64,000 nt of DNA from Hordeum vulgare subsp. vulgare (taxonomy: Eukaryota; Streptophyta; Magnoliopsida; Poales; Poaceae): positions 182,455,703 through 182,519,702 of the forward strand of contig NC_058519.1 in assembly GCF_904849725.1 (NCBI RefSeq). Reading direction: 5' to 3'. The notes beneath the pieces are model-generated. The model ran no database searches. It was given only the letters and a program-made list of their open reading frames with translations, and was not told where the DNA came from. A program made the translations under genes and the position numbers. Shown one piece after another: positions 1 to 10,457 of the stretch. Within the stretch, counting starts at the first letter, position 1; every line of letters starts with the position of its first letter.

Positions 1-1
1 T

Positions 2-259
2 GAAGACAAGCCTAAAAGGGAAGATAGATTTTGTAAAAGGTATAAGTATTTAGAAACTAAATGGTTGCAAGAGAGGCTATATGTTTGTGCTGAAAGACTT
101 AATATTTCTCGCCGTCCTTGTGAACTTTGCAATGAAAGTGGTCATTTTAATTTCCAATGTGGATTATTTCATGATCCAATCGTGTCCAAAATTTGTGATA
201 ACCTCATTACCCTTGAGCATCATAATGAACTTAGTCTATTTTGGGGTATGAAGAAATGA
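2..259 (+). pseudogene. C-terminal Gag fragment with a CCHC zinc knuckle
   Basis: The frame is open from base 2 to the stop at 257-259 and runs off the left edge, so the true start is not visible. The N-terminal half is basic and rich in Lys/Arg. Near the middle lies one CX2CX4HX4C knuckle (CELCNESGHFNFQC), the nucleic-acid-binding motif of retroelement Gag nucleocapsids. No protease or RT follows. The next region is interrupted by stops (for example the TAG near 364) before the acidic ORF. I infer a Gag-related protein of a non-autonomous element; a LINE ORF1 would carry a similar knuckle, but the LTR context argues for Gag. Confidence 0.6.
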
Positions 260-411
260 AACATAAAACTAAGGATGTTCCAGCTTGGGTTCTCATGAAA
301 ATGATTGATTTTGATCTAAATGAAATCTGTATGTACTGCGTGGTAAATTGCATTGAGAATCCTTAGATTACCAATTACTTAAAGGCAAGCAAACAAATAT
401 AAGACGAAGAG

Positions 412-1535
412 AATACTAATAAAGGGGAAGAGTTTTCCCAATATGCTCCTATTTTTTCTTATGATGTATCAGGTAACGAGGAGGAGCTTTTTATTCAACC
501 AACCTCTTCAAAAACAAGCTTGGAGGAATCAAATAAACCCACACATAATGCTTTAAAGAATAAGAAAAGAAGGAAAATTAAAGGTAAAGAGGTATCTCTC
601 CCAAATAATGTTGCTCCCATTATTGATAGGCTTCTTGAGAATGAATCAAAATTAGTTGTGGAAGATGATACACTTGAGGATGATTTTGTTATGCCTATTG
701 CTTGTTGTGATAATTATAATTGGGAAGATAATGATACTTCTTATAATCTTGAAAATATTTATGGCACGAACTTGGAGGATGATGATAATAATTGCTATAC
801 TATTGGTGCTATTCATACTATTAATGATGAGAGTAATTATGTTTATGATATATAAATCCACAAGCTTGGGGATGCTATGTTTGATGAAAATGACATGTTT
901 GACAATTTATTTTCAGCATTTAATGTTTTTCCCAAGCTTGGGGATGCTATGCTTAATAAATATGATCTTTTTATCCCCCCTACTATGAATGATCAAATTT
1001 GTTATAATGATTGCATGCCTCCTACTTATGATGACTATTGTGATGATACTTATGCGATGAAAAAGAGTGATGATTACTATTATGATACTTGTCATAATTT
1101 TGAATGTCCTTTTACTGAATATTACTCTTTTAGTGTGGAACCAATTTGTAGTATTCAATTGTTTATGATACTCCCACTATTAGTCATGAGAAGAAAATTT
1201 CTTGTGTCGAGAGTAGTAAAATTTATATGCTTGTAGATCATGAAAAGAATGCTTTATGTGCTAGTTATATTTTGAAATTCCTTTATGATGCTACTAAAAA
1301 TTATTATGAGGGAGGAACATATGCTTGTAGGAATTGCAATAATATCAAGTTTCTTCTCTATGTGTTAAAAGTTTTGAAGTTAAGCTTGTTTTGCCTTCCT
1401 ATACTAGTTGATTATTGCTCCCATAAATCGTTTGTTCACAAAATCCCTATGCATAGTAAGCGTGTTATACTTAAATGTTGTTGTCATGAGATTCAGGATG
1501 CTCTTTTGCATGTTATAGCTATTATTCCTATGTGA
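412..1535 (+). pseudogene. Degenerate Asp/Tyr/Asn-rich ORF of unknown function in the LTR element
   Basis: One frame is open from about 412 to a TAA at 853-855 and continues in the same frame to 1236. A frameshift near 1230 moves the reading to 1227-1535. The first part has a Lys/Arg-rich patch (near 560-590), then long runs dominated by Asp, Asn, Tyr and Cys. No known catalytic motif is visible. Twice the coding sequence contains the element's polypurine motif (862 and 934), read in frame as K-L-G-D-A-M. The ORF lies between the zinc-knuckle fragment and the non-coding 3' region, where Athila-type elements carry an extra ORF. I do not recognise a function. The bias could also reflect relaxed selection on A/T-rich DNA. 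Confidence 0.45.
862..948 (+). promoter_or_regulatory. Two PPT-like motifs (AAGCTTGGGGATGC) inside the acidic ORF
   Basis: Exact 14-base copies lie at 862-875 and 934-947, each followed by TATG. They are identical to the polypurine tract that primes plus-strand DNA at 4556-4569. Whether they prime is unknown; inside an ORF they also encode a repeated peptide. Confidence 0.6.
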
Positions 1536-1586
1536 GCATCATTGAAATCATCATGCCTAGCTAAAAGGCTTTAAAGAAAAACGCTT

Positions 1587-1604
1587 GTTGGGAGACAACC
1601 CAAC
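1587..1604 (+). other. Perfect 6-bp-stem hairpin after the degenerate ORF
   Basis: GTTGGG-AGACAA-CCCAAC forms a stem of six base pairs with a six-base loop, about 50 bases after the last stop of the acidic ORF and just before a T-rich stretch. It sits where a 3'-end or RNA-stability element of a transcript would be. Function is inferred only. Confidence 0.5.
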
Positions 1605-2179
1605 ACTTTTACTTTCCTTTTTTGGTGTTCACATGATTAAGATAATGTAGTAATCATGTCTTATGGCTTTTAATTCAATAAAGTGCCAAGTAAAGCCTTT
1701 GGGATAGTGTGGATGATAGTTGACTTGATTCTGTGCAAAAACAGAAACATTTTCTCTAAGTCCAGGACATTTGTAAATTCACAAGAACGGGAGTTTCATC
1801 TGAATTTTTTACACATGATTTATATAGAAATTTCCTGGATTTTTCGAATGTTTCAGAATTTTTAGAGAACGGGAAGTATGGTTACGCAACAGATCTTTAC
1901 AGACTGTTCTGTTTTTGACAGATTATGTTTTGCATACATAGTTTGCTTGTTTTAGTGTTCCCATAGCTTATATTCAGTGATATAAATTGTGGGAACAGTA
2001 TAATACACTAGGTATCATTTGGTAACAATTATTAATCTTGTCTTGACACTACCTAAGTGATTGATCATTATTTATTATACTAACCCATCTCACGAAGTTC
2101 CGTTAAGTTTTGTGTGATTGAAGTTTTCAAGTTTTGGGTGAGACACCGATATGAGGAGAATAAGGAGTGACAAGAACCT

Positions 2180-2266
2180 AAGCTTGGGGATGCGAAGGAA
2201 CCCCCAATGTAATATTCAAGGAAGACTCAAGCGCCTAAGCTTGGGGATGCCCCGGAAGGCATCCCC
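2180..2266 (+). promoter_or_regulatory. PPT-like motif pair plus hairpin (tandem unit 1)
   Basis: Exact copies of AAGCTTGGGGATGC occur at 2180-2193 and 2237-2250. The second runs into a perfect inverted repeat, GGGGATGCC...GGCATCCCC (2243-2266), so half of the polypurine motif is folded into a stem. Confidence 0.65.
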
Positions 2267-2898
2267 TCTTTCGTCTTCAACATTATCGGTATATCTAACT
2301 TGGAGCTATATTTTTATTCGTCACATAATATGAGTTTTTCTTGGAGCGTCATTTTATTTTGTTGTTCTATGTTAGGTTTTATTTATAATTTATTTTTTTC
2401 AATTTTCCAAGAATTACATTAGGATGCTTGCATTGCATGCTTTGATTTGTGTTGTGTAAAAACAAAAATTGGTGATGTAGTGTTTGAATTTTCATATTTT
2501 ACTCGAACGTGAAAAGTTTCTGAAATTTTTAGATAGTGTTTTCATGTAAATTTTATAGCATGTCATAAATTTTAATAATTGTTTGAGTTACATAAGTACA
2601 CTGGTTTGATAAATTGCTGCAGACTGTTCCATTTGGACAAATTGTTGTCATAGTTTTGTTATCTAGTTATCCTATAGTTTCCATAGCCTATATTGATAGA
2701 TATAAATTGTGGAAATGATAGTAAACATTAGATGATGTTTGAAATTATTATGCAACTTGTCTTTGCAGTATAGAAAGAGTTGATTTATTATTATGTGCAC
2801 TAACCTATCTCACGAGTTCTTTTCAAGTTTTGTGTGGATGAAGTTTTTGAGAATAGGTGAAACCGGGATACGAGAGGATTAAACAAGATACAAAAGGC

Positions 2899-2967
2899 AA
2901 GATTGGGGATGCCCAAAGCACCAAGTAAATATTTCAAGAACTCTCAAGCATCTAAGCTTGGGGATGC
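2899..2967 (+). promoter_or_regulatory. PPT-like motif pair (tandem unit 2)
   Basis: A one-base variant, AAGATTGGGGATGC, lies at 2899-2912 and an exact copy at 2954-2967. Spacing (55 bases) is nearly the same as in unit 1 (57 bases), although the surrounding sequence has diverged. Confidence 0.65.
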
Positions 2968-3100
2968 TACGCATCTCATCTCTCTTCGCCAACTATCAGT
3001 TACCCTATGTGGAGCCTAAATTTTTATTCATTCAGAGTATGTGTCCTATTCTTGGAGTGTTATTTTTATTTTCTTTCTGTTTAAATAAAATACTCAGATC

Positions 3101-4555
3101 TGAAAATCTTTATTAAGAGAGAGATAGAAAGTCCTCACATAGCTACTTAATTGTTTGACTACTCCTTGATCTTCACTTATATGTTTTGGAGTAGTTTTGT
3201 CATTTACTTTCGTTCTTCACTTATATCCTATGAGTAAATGGTTAAATGAATTGAATATAATAAATATGAAATTAAATATGCTTCATATACTTAGCCCATG
3301 GGGAGTAATGACTTCACACATAATAAGTATAGGTGGTAAAATTTATTGAAAGTTAGCAAACACCGCATTGGTCACTTGAACAATTCATGAAAGAATATTG
3401 AAGGAAGAGAGATTCCACATATAAATATAATATCTTAGACATATTATATGATTGTGAGTTCATTAATTATTTTCAAACTCGAGTTAATTAGTTAAAATTG
3501 TACAAGGAAGACAACTTAATGAGTTATGTTTGGGTATATTTGTATAGAAGTTATATTGTTATGGATCCTCCAACATGTGGTGCTTGCTTCCACCTCATAC
3601 TAGCTAAAACTTCCGCATCAAGTAGAAATACTACTTGTGCATCCAAACACCCTTAAACCAGTTTTTCCATGAGAGTCCACTATATCCACATATGGATTGA
3701 GTAAGATCCTTCAAGTAAGTTGTCATCGGTGCAAAAAGCAATAAAAATTGCTCCTAAATATGTATGATCTTTTATTGTAAGGGAAAATAAGAGTTGCACG
3801 AACTTGTGATGGTAGAGAAATAAAAGCGACAGACTGCATAATGAAGGTTGCTATCACAAAGGGCAATAAAATGTGACGTTCCTTTGCATTAAGGGTTTGC
3901 ACATCCAAAAACAAAAAGCGCATGACAACCTGAGCTTCCCTCTGCGAAGGGCCTATCCTTTACTTTCTAGTACTTACCTTTATGCAAGTGTCATGGTGAT
4001 CTTCACCACTTCCTATATTTGGACTTTTACTCTTGGCAAGCATCATAGCTTTGGGAATGATCTAGACATAAATATCCACACAAATATATTTGATCATGGA
4101 TTATTATTGTTGACAATTAGCTATATGATAAATAAGTTCGGAGGTGAAACATTATGCCCCTATCTTTCTCTGTGTTCGATGGATGCTATTTGTTCTTAAT
4201 ATATGCTTTGTGTGTCAACAATCATGGAAGACTATATGATAGTTGAGTATATGGAATTTGCTAAATCAAAGCTCTTACATAGACCCTTCCTGAAAATAAC
4301 ATGATTTGCAATTGTTTGATCACTAGAATTATGCCTTGCTAGTTTTCAAGAAACTTTTTGGTCTATCCTTTAACATGTGAATAGCTTGTTACTTGATCAT
4401 GAGAAGTTTTATGAGATGAGATAATGTTTATTGTTTATATTGATACTAGAAAAAGTGAATGGAATTATCATTGATCAAACTTGTGCACTTACTAGCATTC
4501 ACACTTCATAAATTTTTTCTTTAATCATTTACCTACTCGAGGACGAGCAGGAATT
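3101..4555 (+). other. Non-coding 3' region with two blocks conserved among three elements
   Basis: No credible ORF is visible; short open frames are not conserved in the related elements. Two blocks recur at similar places in the elements at 40038 and 52254: GAGAGTCCACTATATCC (3671-3687) and GCTTCCCTCTGCGAAGGGCC (from 3934), the latter containing a CCCT/AGGG stem. An A/T-rich stretch with a run of T precedes the PPT. Confidence 0.6.
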
Positions 4556-4569
4556 AAGCTTGGGGATGC
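4556..4569 (+). promoter_or_regulatory. Polypurine tract of the first element
   Basis: AAGCTTGGGGATGC ends exactly where the LTR begins (TGATATG, 4570). This is the canonical position of the plus-strand primer in LTR retrotransposons. Confidence 0.8.
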
Positions 4570-6206
4570 TGATATGTCTCCAACGTATCTATAATTTATG
4601 AAGTATTCATGCCATGTTTACAATAATTTGATATGATTTCGGTATGATTTTATTAGAACTAACCTCGACTCACGTTGTTTTCACTAGAACTACCGTGGTG
4701 TTGTTTTTTGTGTAGAAATAAAAGTTCTCGGAATGGGCTGATAATTTACGGAGAATATTTTTGGAAAATATAAAAAATACTAGAGCAAAAAGATACCATA
4801 AAGGAGTCATGAGGCAGTCACAACCCTATGGGGCGCCCCCCCTAGGGCGTGCCCCCTGGCTTGTGGGTCCCTCGGGAGTCCCCTTGACGTGAGACCCACG
4901 CCAAAAATTCCTATAAATAGAAAAACCCCCAGAAAGAAACCTAGATCGGGAGTTCTGCCACCGCAAGCCTCCAGAGCCTCAAAAAAAAATCGAGAGCCCG
5001 TTCCGGCAGACTGCCGGAGGGGGAAACCATCACTGGAGGCCATCTACATCATCCTGGCCGTCTCCATGATGAGGAAGGAGTAGTTCACCCTCGGGGCTGA
5101 GGGTATGTACTTGTAGCTATGTGTTTGGTCTATCTCTCCCTCTCTCGTGTTCTTGAGATGGCACGATCTTGATGTATCGCGAGGTTTATTAATATAGATG
5201 AATCACATGGAGTTTTCACCTCTCTATCTTCTTGTCATCAATTGAGTTTTCCCTTTGAAGTTTTCTTATCGTGTTGATTCTTTAAGGATTTGAGAACACT
5301 TGATGTATGTCTTGCAATGGGGATCCGTGGTGAGAATGGGGTGTTCTATTGATCCACTTGATGTATGTTTTGGTGGTCAACTTGCGGGTTCCATGACCTT
5401 GGGAATCTATGCATAGGGGTTGGCACATGTTGTTGTCTTGACTCTCTGGTAGAAACTTTGGGGCACTCTTTGAAGTTCTTTGTGTTGGATTGAACATGAT
5501 GAATCTAAAATTGTGTGATGCATATCGAATAATCAAGCCCATGGGTACTTGTGGTGACATTGGAGTATATAGGTGACATTAGGGTTTTGGTTGATGTGTA
5601 TCTTAAGGTGTTATTTTAGTATGAACTCGAGGGATGTTCGTGACACTTAGAGGGATAGCTCATAAGATTGATCGGAAAAGATAACTTTGAGGTCATTTCG
5701 TACCCTACAATAATTTCTTCGTTTGTTCTCCGCTATTTGTGACTTTGGAATGAACTCTTTGTCGCATGTGAAGGATTTATATATGATTCAACTTTGTTAG
5801 TGTTGTTGGGAGAACTTGCACTAGCAAAAGTATGGACCCTAGGCCTTGTTTCCGAGCATTTATACAACATTTTTCTCGCTGTTTACTATTTGTTACCTTG
5901 ATGCTTTTACATTTTCAGATTACAAAAACCTATATCTACCATCCATATTACACTTGTATCACCATCACTTCGCCGAACTAGTGCAACTATAAAATTTACC
6001 AATGTATTGGGTGTGCTGGGGACACAAGAGACTCTTTGTTATTTGATTGCAGGGTTGCTCGAGAGAGACCATTTTCATCCTATGCCTCCCATGAATTGAT
6101 AAATCTTAGGTCATCCACTTGAGGGAAACTTGCTATTGTCCTTCAAAACTCTATGCTTGGAGGTCCAACAAGAGTCTACAAGAAGAAGGTTGTGTAGTAG
6201 ACATCA
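4570..6206 (+). repeat. 3' LTR of the first element (1637 bp)
   Basis: It starts TGATATGTCTCC after the polypurine tract and ends GTAGACATCA. The U3 has a leader (AAAAGTTCTCGG, then TTTTTGGAAAATATAAAAAATAC) closely like that of the LTRs at 40038 and 52254, a GC-rich block near 4828-4875, and a TATA box at 4912-4919. The rest is non-coding. Only this LTR copy is in the window, so an age cannot be judged. Confidence 0.85.
4912..4919 (+). promoter_or_regulatory. TATA box of the 3' LTR
   Basis: TATAAATA lies about 40 bases after the GC-rich block. It is a textbook RNA polymerase II TATA element in the expected LTR position, with a transcription start expected about 25-30 bases downstream. Confidence 0.65.
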
Positions 6207-8162
6207 TCCAACATCATCTTAGGATGGAATTCAGCTGGAGAAACATCACCTTTTTGTTTGCTGCCACAGGAGAGGCATGCGCATTCTTTTTGGTGAAATT
6301 GGCCTTGTCAAGCTCGTCTATTGGATTGGCATCATCCTCCAAACTGTCCGTATGAGTCGTGTCTAGATTACCCTCAAAATACTCCACATCGCCTTTGCTC
6401 TTGTTAGGATCTTCGTCTTCAGGGTCATATCCATCATCATCTTCCTAATCACCAATCTGATCAAACCCCTCAAAAGTGAAGAACAACAGATATAGTTTCT
6501 TCTTCATTTCCACAAGTCTGTCAAAAGGAATTTTAACTGGGTATCTGCATGCGACCTTCACACGAATGGTCTCATAAAAGCTTTTAAAAATGCCATTTCT
6601 GTCTACATCCACAAGGATACCAAAGAATGTAGTAATTTGAGCAAAAACTTTCCATGCACACCACTTTGGAGGTATCCCTTCAATCTGTACCCACGCTTTA
6701 GTTAACTCTCCAAAGGGGTTCAACGTTCCCTGCCATTCAGCAACCTTCACTGAGACACCATCAATAGGCCGATCAAAAGGAGGGAACTCAATCAGATCTT
6801 CAACATTTTTCCAGCGAGGAAACCTTAACAGAAATATCTTATCCTTCGATTCTCTTATCTACCAGGGCCACTCCTTGTTCTTGCGAAAGATAGCATTCAG
6901 CTGCATCAGCAGTTCAGAGGCAAAAACCTCTCTACTTACAAGAGGAAGCAAAGCACAATTTTATTATTCATCCAGCTCAATTATGTAGACATAGGGACGT
7001 CGATATGATAAAACCCTAAACCCGCATCAGCGCTCCCAAAGTAGGTGGCAGTGGGATGTTGACGAGCCCATGCTGTACAGTTGTTAACGTTGTGTCCTCT
7101 CGCATATATGAAGCACTTTTTAGGCTCGATAAAGTTACCAATGTAATGACCAGGCCAACTACAGTTGAAGCAAGTCATCTCTTTGTACCTTGGATCGAGA
7201 GCTTGGACAACACGTGGAATCGAGATCGCAGCTGCCGACGGTGCCGGCGGGGCTGGATTGCCTCCAATAGCCTTATTCTTCCCTGCCGTCCCCTCCCCCT
7301 CTGTTCTTAGTTTGGGGTGGCTTCGTAGGAGCAGGAGGGGGGCTTGAAGAGGCTGGCCCTGTCCTCCCTGGATAGGCATTGTCTTCTTATTAGGTTGGCG
7401 GTGCGCAGGTCGTTGCTGTTGTTGTCATGCAACATCCATGACCCCCTGGTCACCTCCGCGAAGGATAGATATCCAGGCTCATTCCCCTCTACTGAGATCT
7501 TGAAGGAGGTCGGGGTAGGATCAAAACAACCTAGACGCTTCACAGGGAAGCAATCATCTCTCGTAAATGTCTTAGATCGGAAGATATTTTTCCTCACCTA
7601 GAAAGTTTTGGGGATGGAAAAGCTAGAGTTCGAGGGAGGGGAGAGGAGTATATGTGAGGTCGACGGCGCGCAAGGGAAGGGATAACCCACAGCTCCCTAA
7701 TAACTCCTCTATCACCTCCTCAAATGTGTTTCCCGCAAGGGAAGGCGGCTTTTGAAAGTGTTCTTTCCTTTTGACCACACATCCACGGATCGGTGGAGCA
7801 GGAATCAGAGTGGGTGTGAGATTGTCCATTTTTGGACTGATCTGAGGCAACTTAGGGGGCCCAGCCACATCATCCACCCAGATCACCGCGGGAGACAACA
7901 ATTTGACCGGAGTAGAAACCCCAACCTTAGGAATAGCAAGCACAAGGTCTGATTCCAACAAACTATGATTGGATTTGATGACCAGATGGTCACTACATAC
8001 TCTTCTATAATAAACACAGGGACGGGAATAAATCGATTGGAATCGAGGTACGTGATTCTGGTGAGGATAAACCTCACCGCGGTCCACCGGCCATGGCGGC
8101 GGTTCCAAGCTACGAGGCAGCTCACCCCGCGCCCAACGTCCGCACAACCCCGTGGAAAGCAC
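6207..8162 (-). pseudogene. Decayed DUF4283 / CCHC zinc-knuckle protein (LINE-ORF1 or TE-associated type)
   Basis: Reading on the minus strand, open fragments follow one another in changing frames: 8162-7623, 7597-7307, 7379-6981, 6750-6445, then an acidic Asp/Glu-rich tail (6440-6370). The 7379-6981 fragment has two decayed knuckles: CFNCSWPGHYIGNF (last Cys lost) and a second with one Cys changed to Tyr. After them comes YFGSADAGLGFYHIDVP. The 6750-6445 fragment contains VQIEGIPPKWCAWKVF, which I know from grass DUF4283-type proteins, common in L1-type LINE ORF1 and TE-derived loci. Stops and frameshifts rule out function. The 3' end was cut off at 6207 by the first LTR element. No RT ORF is present to prove a LINE origin. 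Confidence 0.6.
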
Positions 8163-9202
8163 CGGTTGCAGGTTGCGTCCATCGGGAGCGAGAGATGTTA
8201 GGGGGCGCGGGGCGGCCTGATCCCCGGTGGAAGCACATCGGGGGGAGCTGGGACAACTCCAGCACCGGCGGCGGACGGATGTTGAGGCGGGAGGGACTCC
8301 CCGCCTTGAATCTGCACCACCTCGCCACCTGGGTTGGATCCGCAGCTTCCGCCTCGTGTATTGCCTAGAAGATTAGCTCGTAATCCATCCCCCCGTCATC
8401 TCTGCAGAATCGAGCTTGCTCCTCGAAGGTGGATCTGTGGATGATAACCACCATGATATGCGGCCACTTGGATCGAGCCCCAGACCACCCATAGCATCTC
8501 CACTCGTGCCTCCGGGGAGTGGAGCTCCACGAACGGAAGCTGCGCCACCAGAATCGGCATGGGAGGAGCCATCGGGGCCGCCACCATCGTTACAGGTCGC
8601 GCGCACCTCACTCGGCCTCCACGCCTCTCCCCCGCCATCACACACTGGGAACTGAGATTCGAGGGTCGGTGGGTGGGGTGGGAGAGCTGGGGAGGTGGAA
8701 TTATGAAGAGGGGGTGGGTGGGAAGGACCATTAATGGCGGGGATTGAGAAATTCGAGGTTGCTTCCCGGTCGCCATCGGTACGAGCGAAACAGGGTGCCA
8801 TTCTCTCATCGTTACACCCGATTGTGTACCTCACCACCACCTTCCTCCACACGATTTAGTCCACATCGTTCTCCATCACCCATGCTCCCCTAGCTCTCGC
8901 CATACCACATCAATGGAATCCTATTCCTCGGTGACCAAGCCCAGGCCGACACTGGGGCCCCTGCCGCTGATCCCGTGCCTTTCTGTGGCGCACAAATGCT
9001 CTCCTTTGTCTGTAGCCTGGAGATCAATACTACATCCCTCCCCTCACCATGCACACGGCGACCGCGGTGGATCTCACCACTCCACCTCAAGAATCCAACA
9101 TCGTCGGTGTCCCGATTTCCTAGACCGGCGATACTGTTTGTCCCTCAAGAGGTGCAACTATAATTCAGGTGAACTACTCGGCCTCACCCATCTCCACCCC
9201 CT
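8163..9202. other. GC-rich stretch upstream of the DUF4283 pseudogene
   Basis: Overlapping Pro/Ser/Gly-rich open frames occur on both strands (for example 8852-8373 minus), typical of GC-rich sequence without coding constraint. It may be the 5' end or leader of the decayed gene on the minus strand, but I see no recognisable domain or promoter. Confidence 0.4.
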
Positions 9203-9908
9203 TTTCGATGTAAAAACGACTGGTCTCGAGTAGGGGTCTGAACTGTGGATCTAGGGTCGATAGATAACAAGGGACGAAGGAGACAATGTTTTTCCGAGGT
9301 TCAGGCCCTCTTGACACAGGTAAAACCCTACGTCATGCTCTTGTTGTATTGATGAAGTAGTACAGAGTACAGAGTTGATCGACCTCGAGATCGACTATTG
9401 TGGTCTAAAACCCTAATCGTAATGAGCTTAATGTGTCCTATGAACTATGACCCCCTGGTTTATATAGATACCAGGGATGCTAGGGTTACACAAAGTCGGT
9501 TACGTCAAGAAAGGAATATGCCGATTACTACGTCGCATTGGATTGTACGCCCAGTCTTCAAAAGAGTGCATCTCGATTCTAGTACCACCAATGATGATCG
9601 AACGACCCACGAGTCCGGCCCACGAGAATAGATAAGCGGCCCAAGGACCCTGAAGGTGTCAAAACCAACTGATCTCGAGTAGGTGGTCCAAACTAAGGAT
9701 CTAGAATCCATGGGTAAAAAGAGGCGAGGAAGTTGGTTACAATAGAGAAGGAATATACTGATGACTATATCTCCTTGGATTGCATGCCAAGTCTTTGGCA
9801 GAGTCCATATCGAATCCAACACTTCTGTGAATGGTCGAACAAGCTAGAGAGTCCAGCCCATATGGACAGGTGGGTGGCCCAAGGACCTCCTAATCCCGGA
9901 CTCCCTCA
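9203..9908 (-). repeat. Left LTR region: two head-to-tail LTR copies, the second internally deleted
   Basis: Compared with the right LTR, 9203-9650 is a nearly full copy that lacks only the last ~20 bases. At 9656 the LTR starts again (GTGTCAAAACC...) and runs to CTCCCTCA at 9908, but lacks about 200 bases from the middle, including the TATA region. The first copy keeps a TATA-like box (minus strand of 9456-9466). Confidence 0.75.
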
Positions 9909-9918
9909 GTAGCCCCCG
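9909..9918 (-). promoter_or_regulatory. Polypurine tract of the Tat-like element
   Basis: The minus strand reads CGGGGGCTAC directly before the LTR start TGAGGGAGTCC, the expected plus-strand primer position. Confidence 0.7.
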
Positions 9919-10457
9919 AAGTAGCCTCCAATGCCGAAATCCTTCTTTATTGATTACATCACGAGTGCTCGGGCTTGCAAGGCGAGTTCCTCTTTTATCC
10001 TTTAACCTAAGGTAGTTTAGCCCTTGATGACCTCTTCTCCTTTTAAAAATATTGATCTTTTTAACCCTCGGTCTACTGTTTAACAACGAGCGACACCTTT
10101 CCTAATTTGAAAGGCCGCAGTTGACCAATGCCCTTCCTTTTTTCGAACGAGCAGCTTGAGACTGCTTTATTGGCATGTCCCATCATGGAGATCGCACCCC
10201 CTTTTCAGGGATATGGTTTATGGCTTGTGTTTATCCCATGGACCCATAATTGTGATTTTATCGGGAAGTGGTGGAGTTTATGGTACAACTACGAGGCCTT
10301 CGGTATTCTGGTGTGTTGTAAAAGGTAAAACAAAAGTCACCCGGGCTCTTCACGCACCTCAGATCTTGCGCACCATCGTCATTCCCTCCTTCCAAAGCTC
10401 CAGCACGCTAGCTCTCCTTCTTCTCCCTAGCTCTCGAATCCCCTCACCAGTCCGGCA
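9919..10457. other. Non-coding region between the PPT and the antisense gene
   Basis: No real ORF is seen. On the plus strand this is the putative promoter and 5' leader of the antisense gene; a CT-rich stretch (10380-10450) directly precedes the ATG. No clear TATA box was found. Confidence 0.4.

Larger units (their letters stand above)
1690..3100 (+). repeat. Diverged tandem duplication of a ~0.7-kb non-coding unit
   Basis: Two consecutive units (about 1690-2400 and 2430-3100) share the same order of landmarks: an oligo-A block, a GACTGTTC segment, an ATATAAATTGTGG block, CTAACC(C/T)ATCTCACGA, TTTTGTGTG, then two PPT-like motifs about 55 bases apart, then a WTTTTTATTC segment and a CTTGGAG segment. 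The copies are clearly homologous but substantially diverged, so the duplication is much older than the insertion and is probably a family feature. No ORF of substance lies within. Confidence 0.7.
1..6206 (+). mobile_element. LTR retrotransposon (Athila-like chassis), 3' portion, cut by the window start
   Basis: This is the 3' part of an LTR element. It holds a Gag-like zinc knuckle, a degenerate acidic ORF, about 3 kb of A/T-rich non-coding DNA and a complete 3' LTR that begins right after AAGCTTGGGGATGC, the polypurine tract. The LTR starts TGATATGTCTCC and ends GTAGACATCA. Its U3 leader and the blocks at 3671-3687 and 3934-3957 also occur in the Athila-like elements at 40038 and 52254, so I place it in the same broad group. 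No RT or integrase is visible. The 5' half lies outside the window. The insertion cut a DUF4283-type pseudogene, whose sequence resumes at 6207. The first five flanking bases are TCCAA; the matching duplication is outside the window. Confidence 0.85.

Noticed and set aside
862..4569. CRISPR-like array from repeated AAGCTTGGGGATGC
   Set aside because: Spacing is irregular, spacers are not unique short units, and the context is a plant LTR element.
4807..5083. Short ORFs on both strands in the first element's LTR
   Set aside because: They overlap the TATA box and leader; no conservation or domain.
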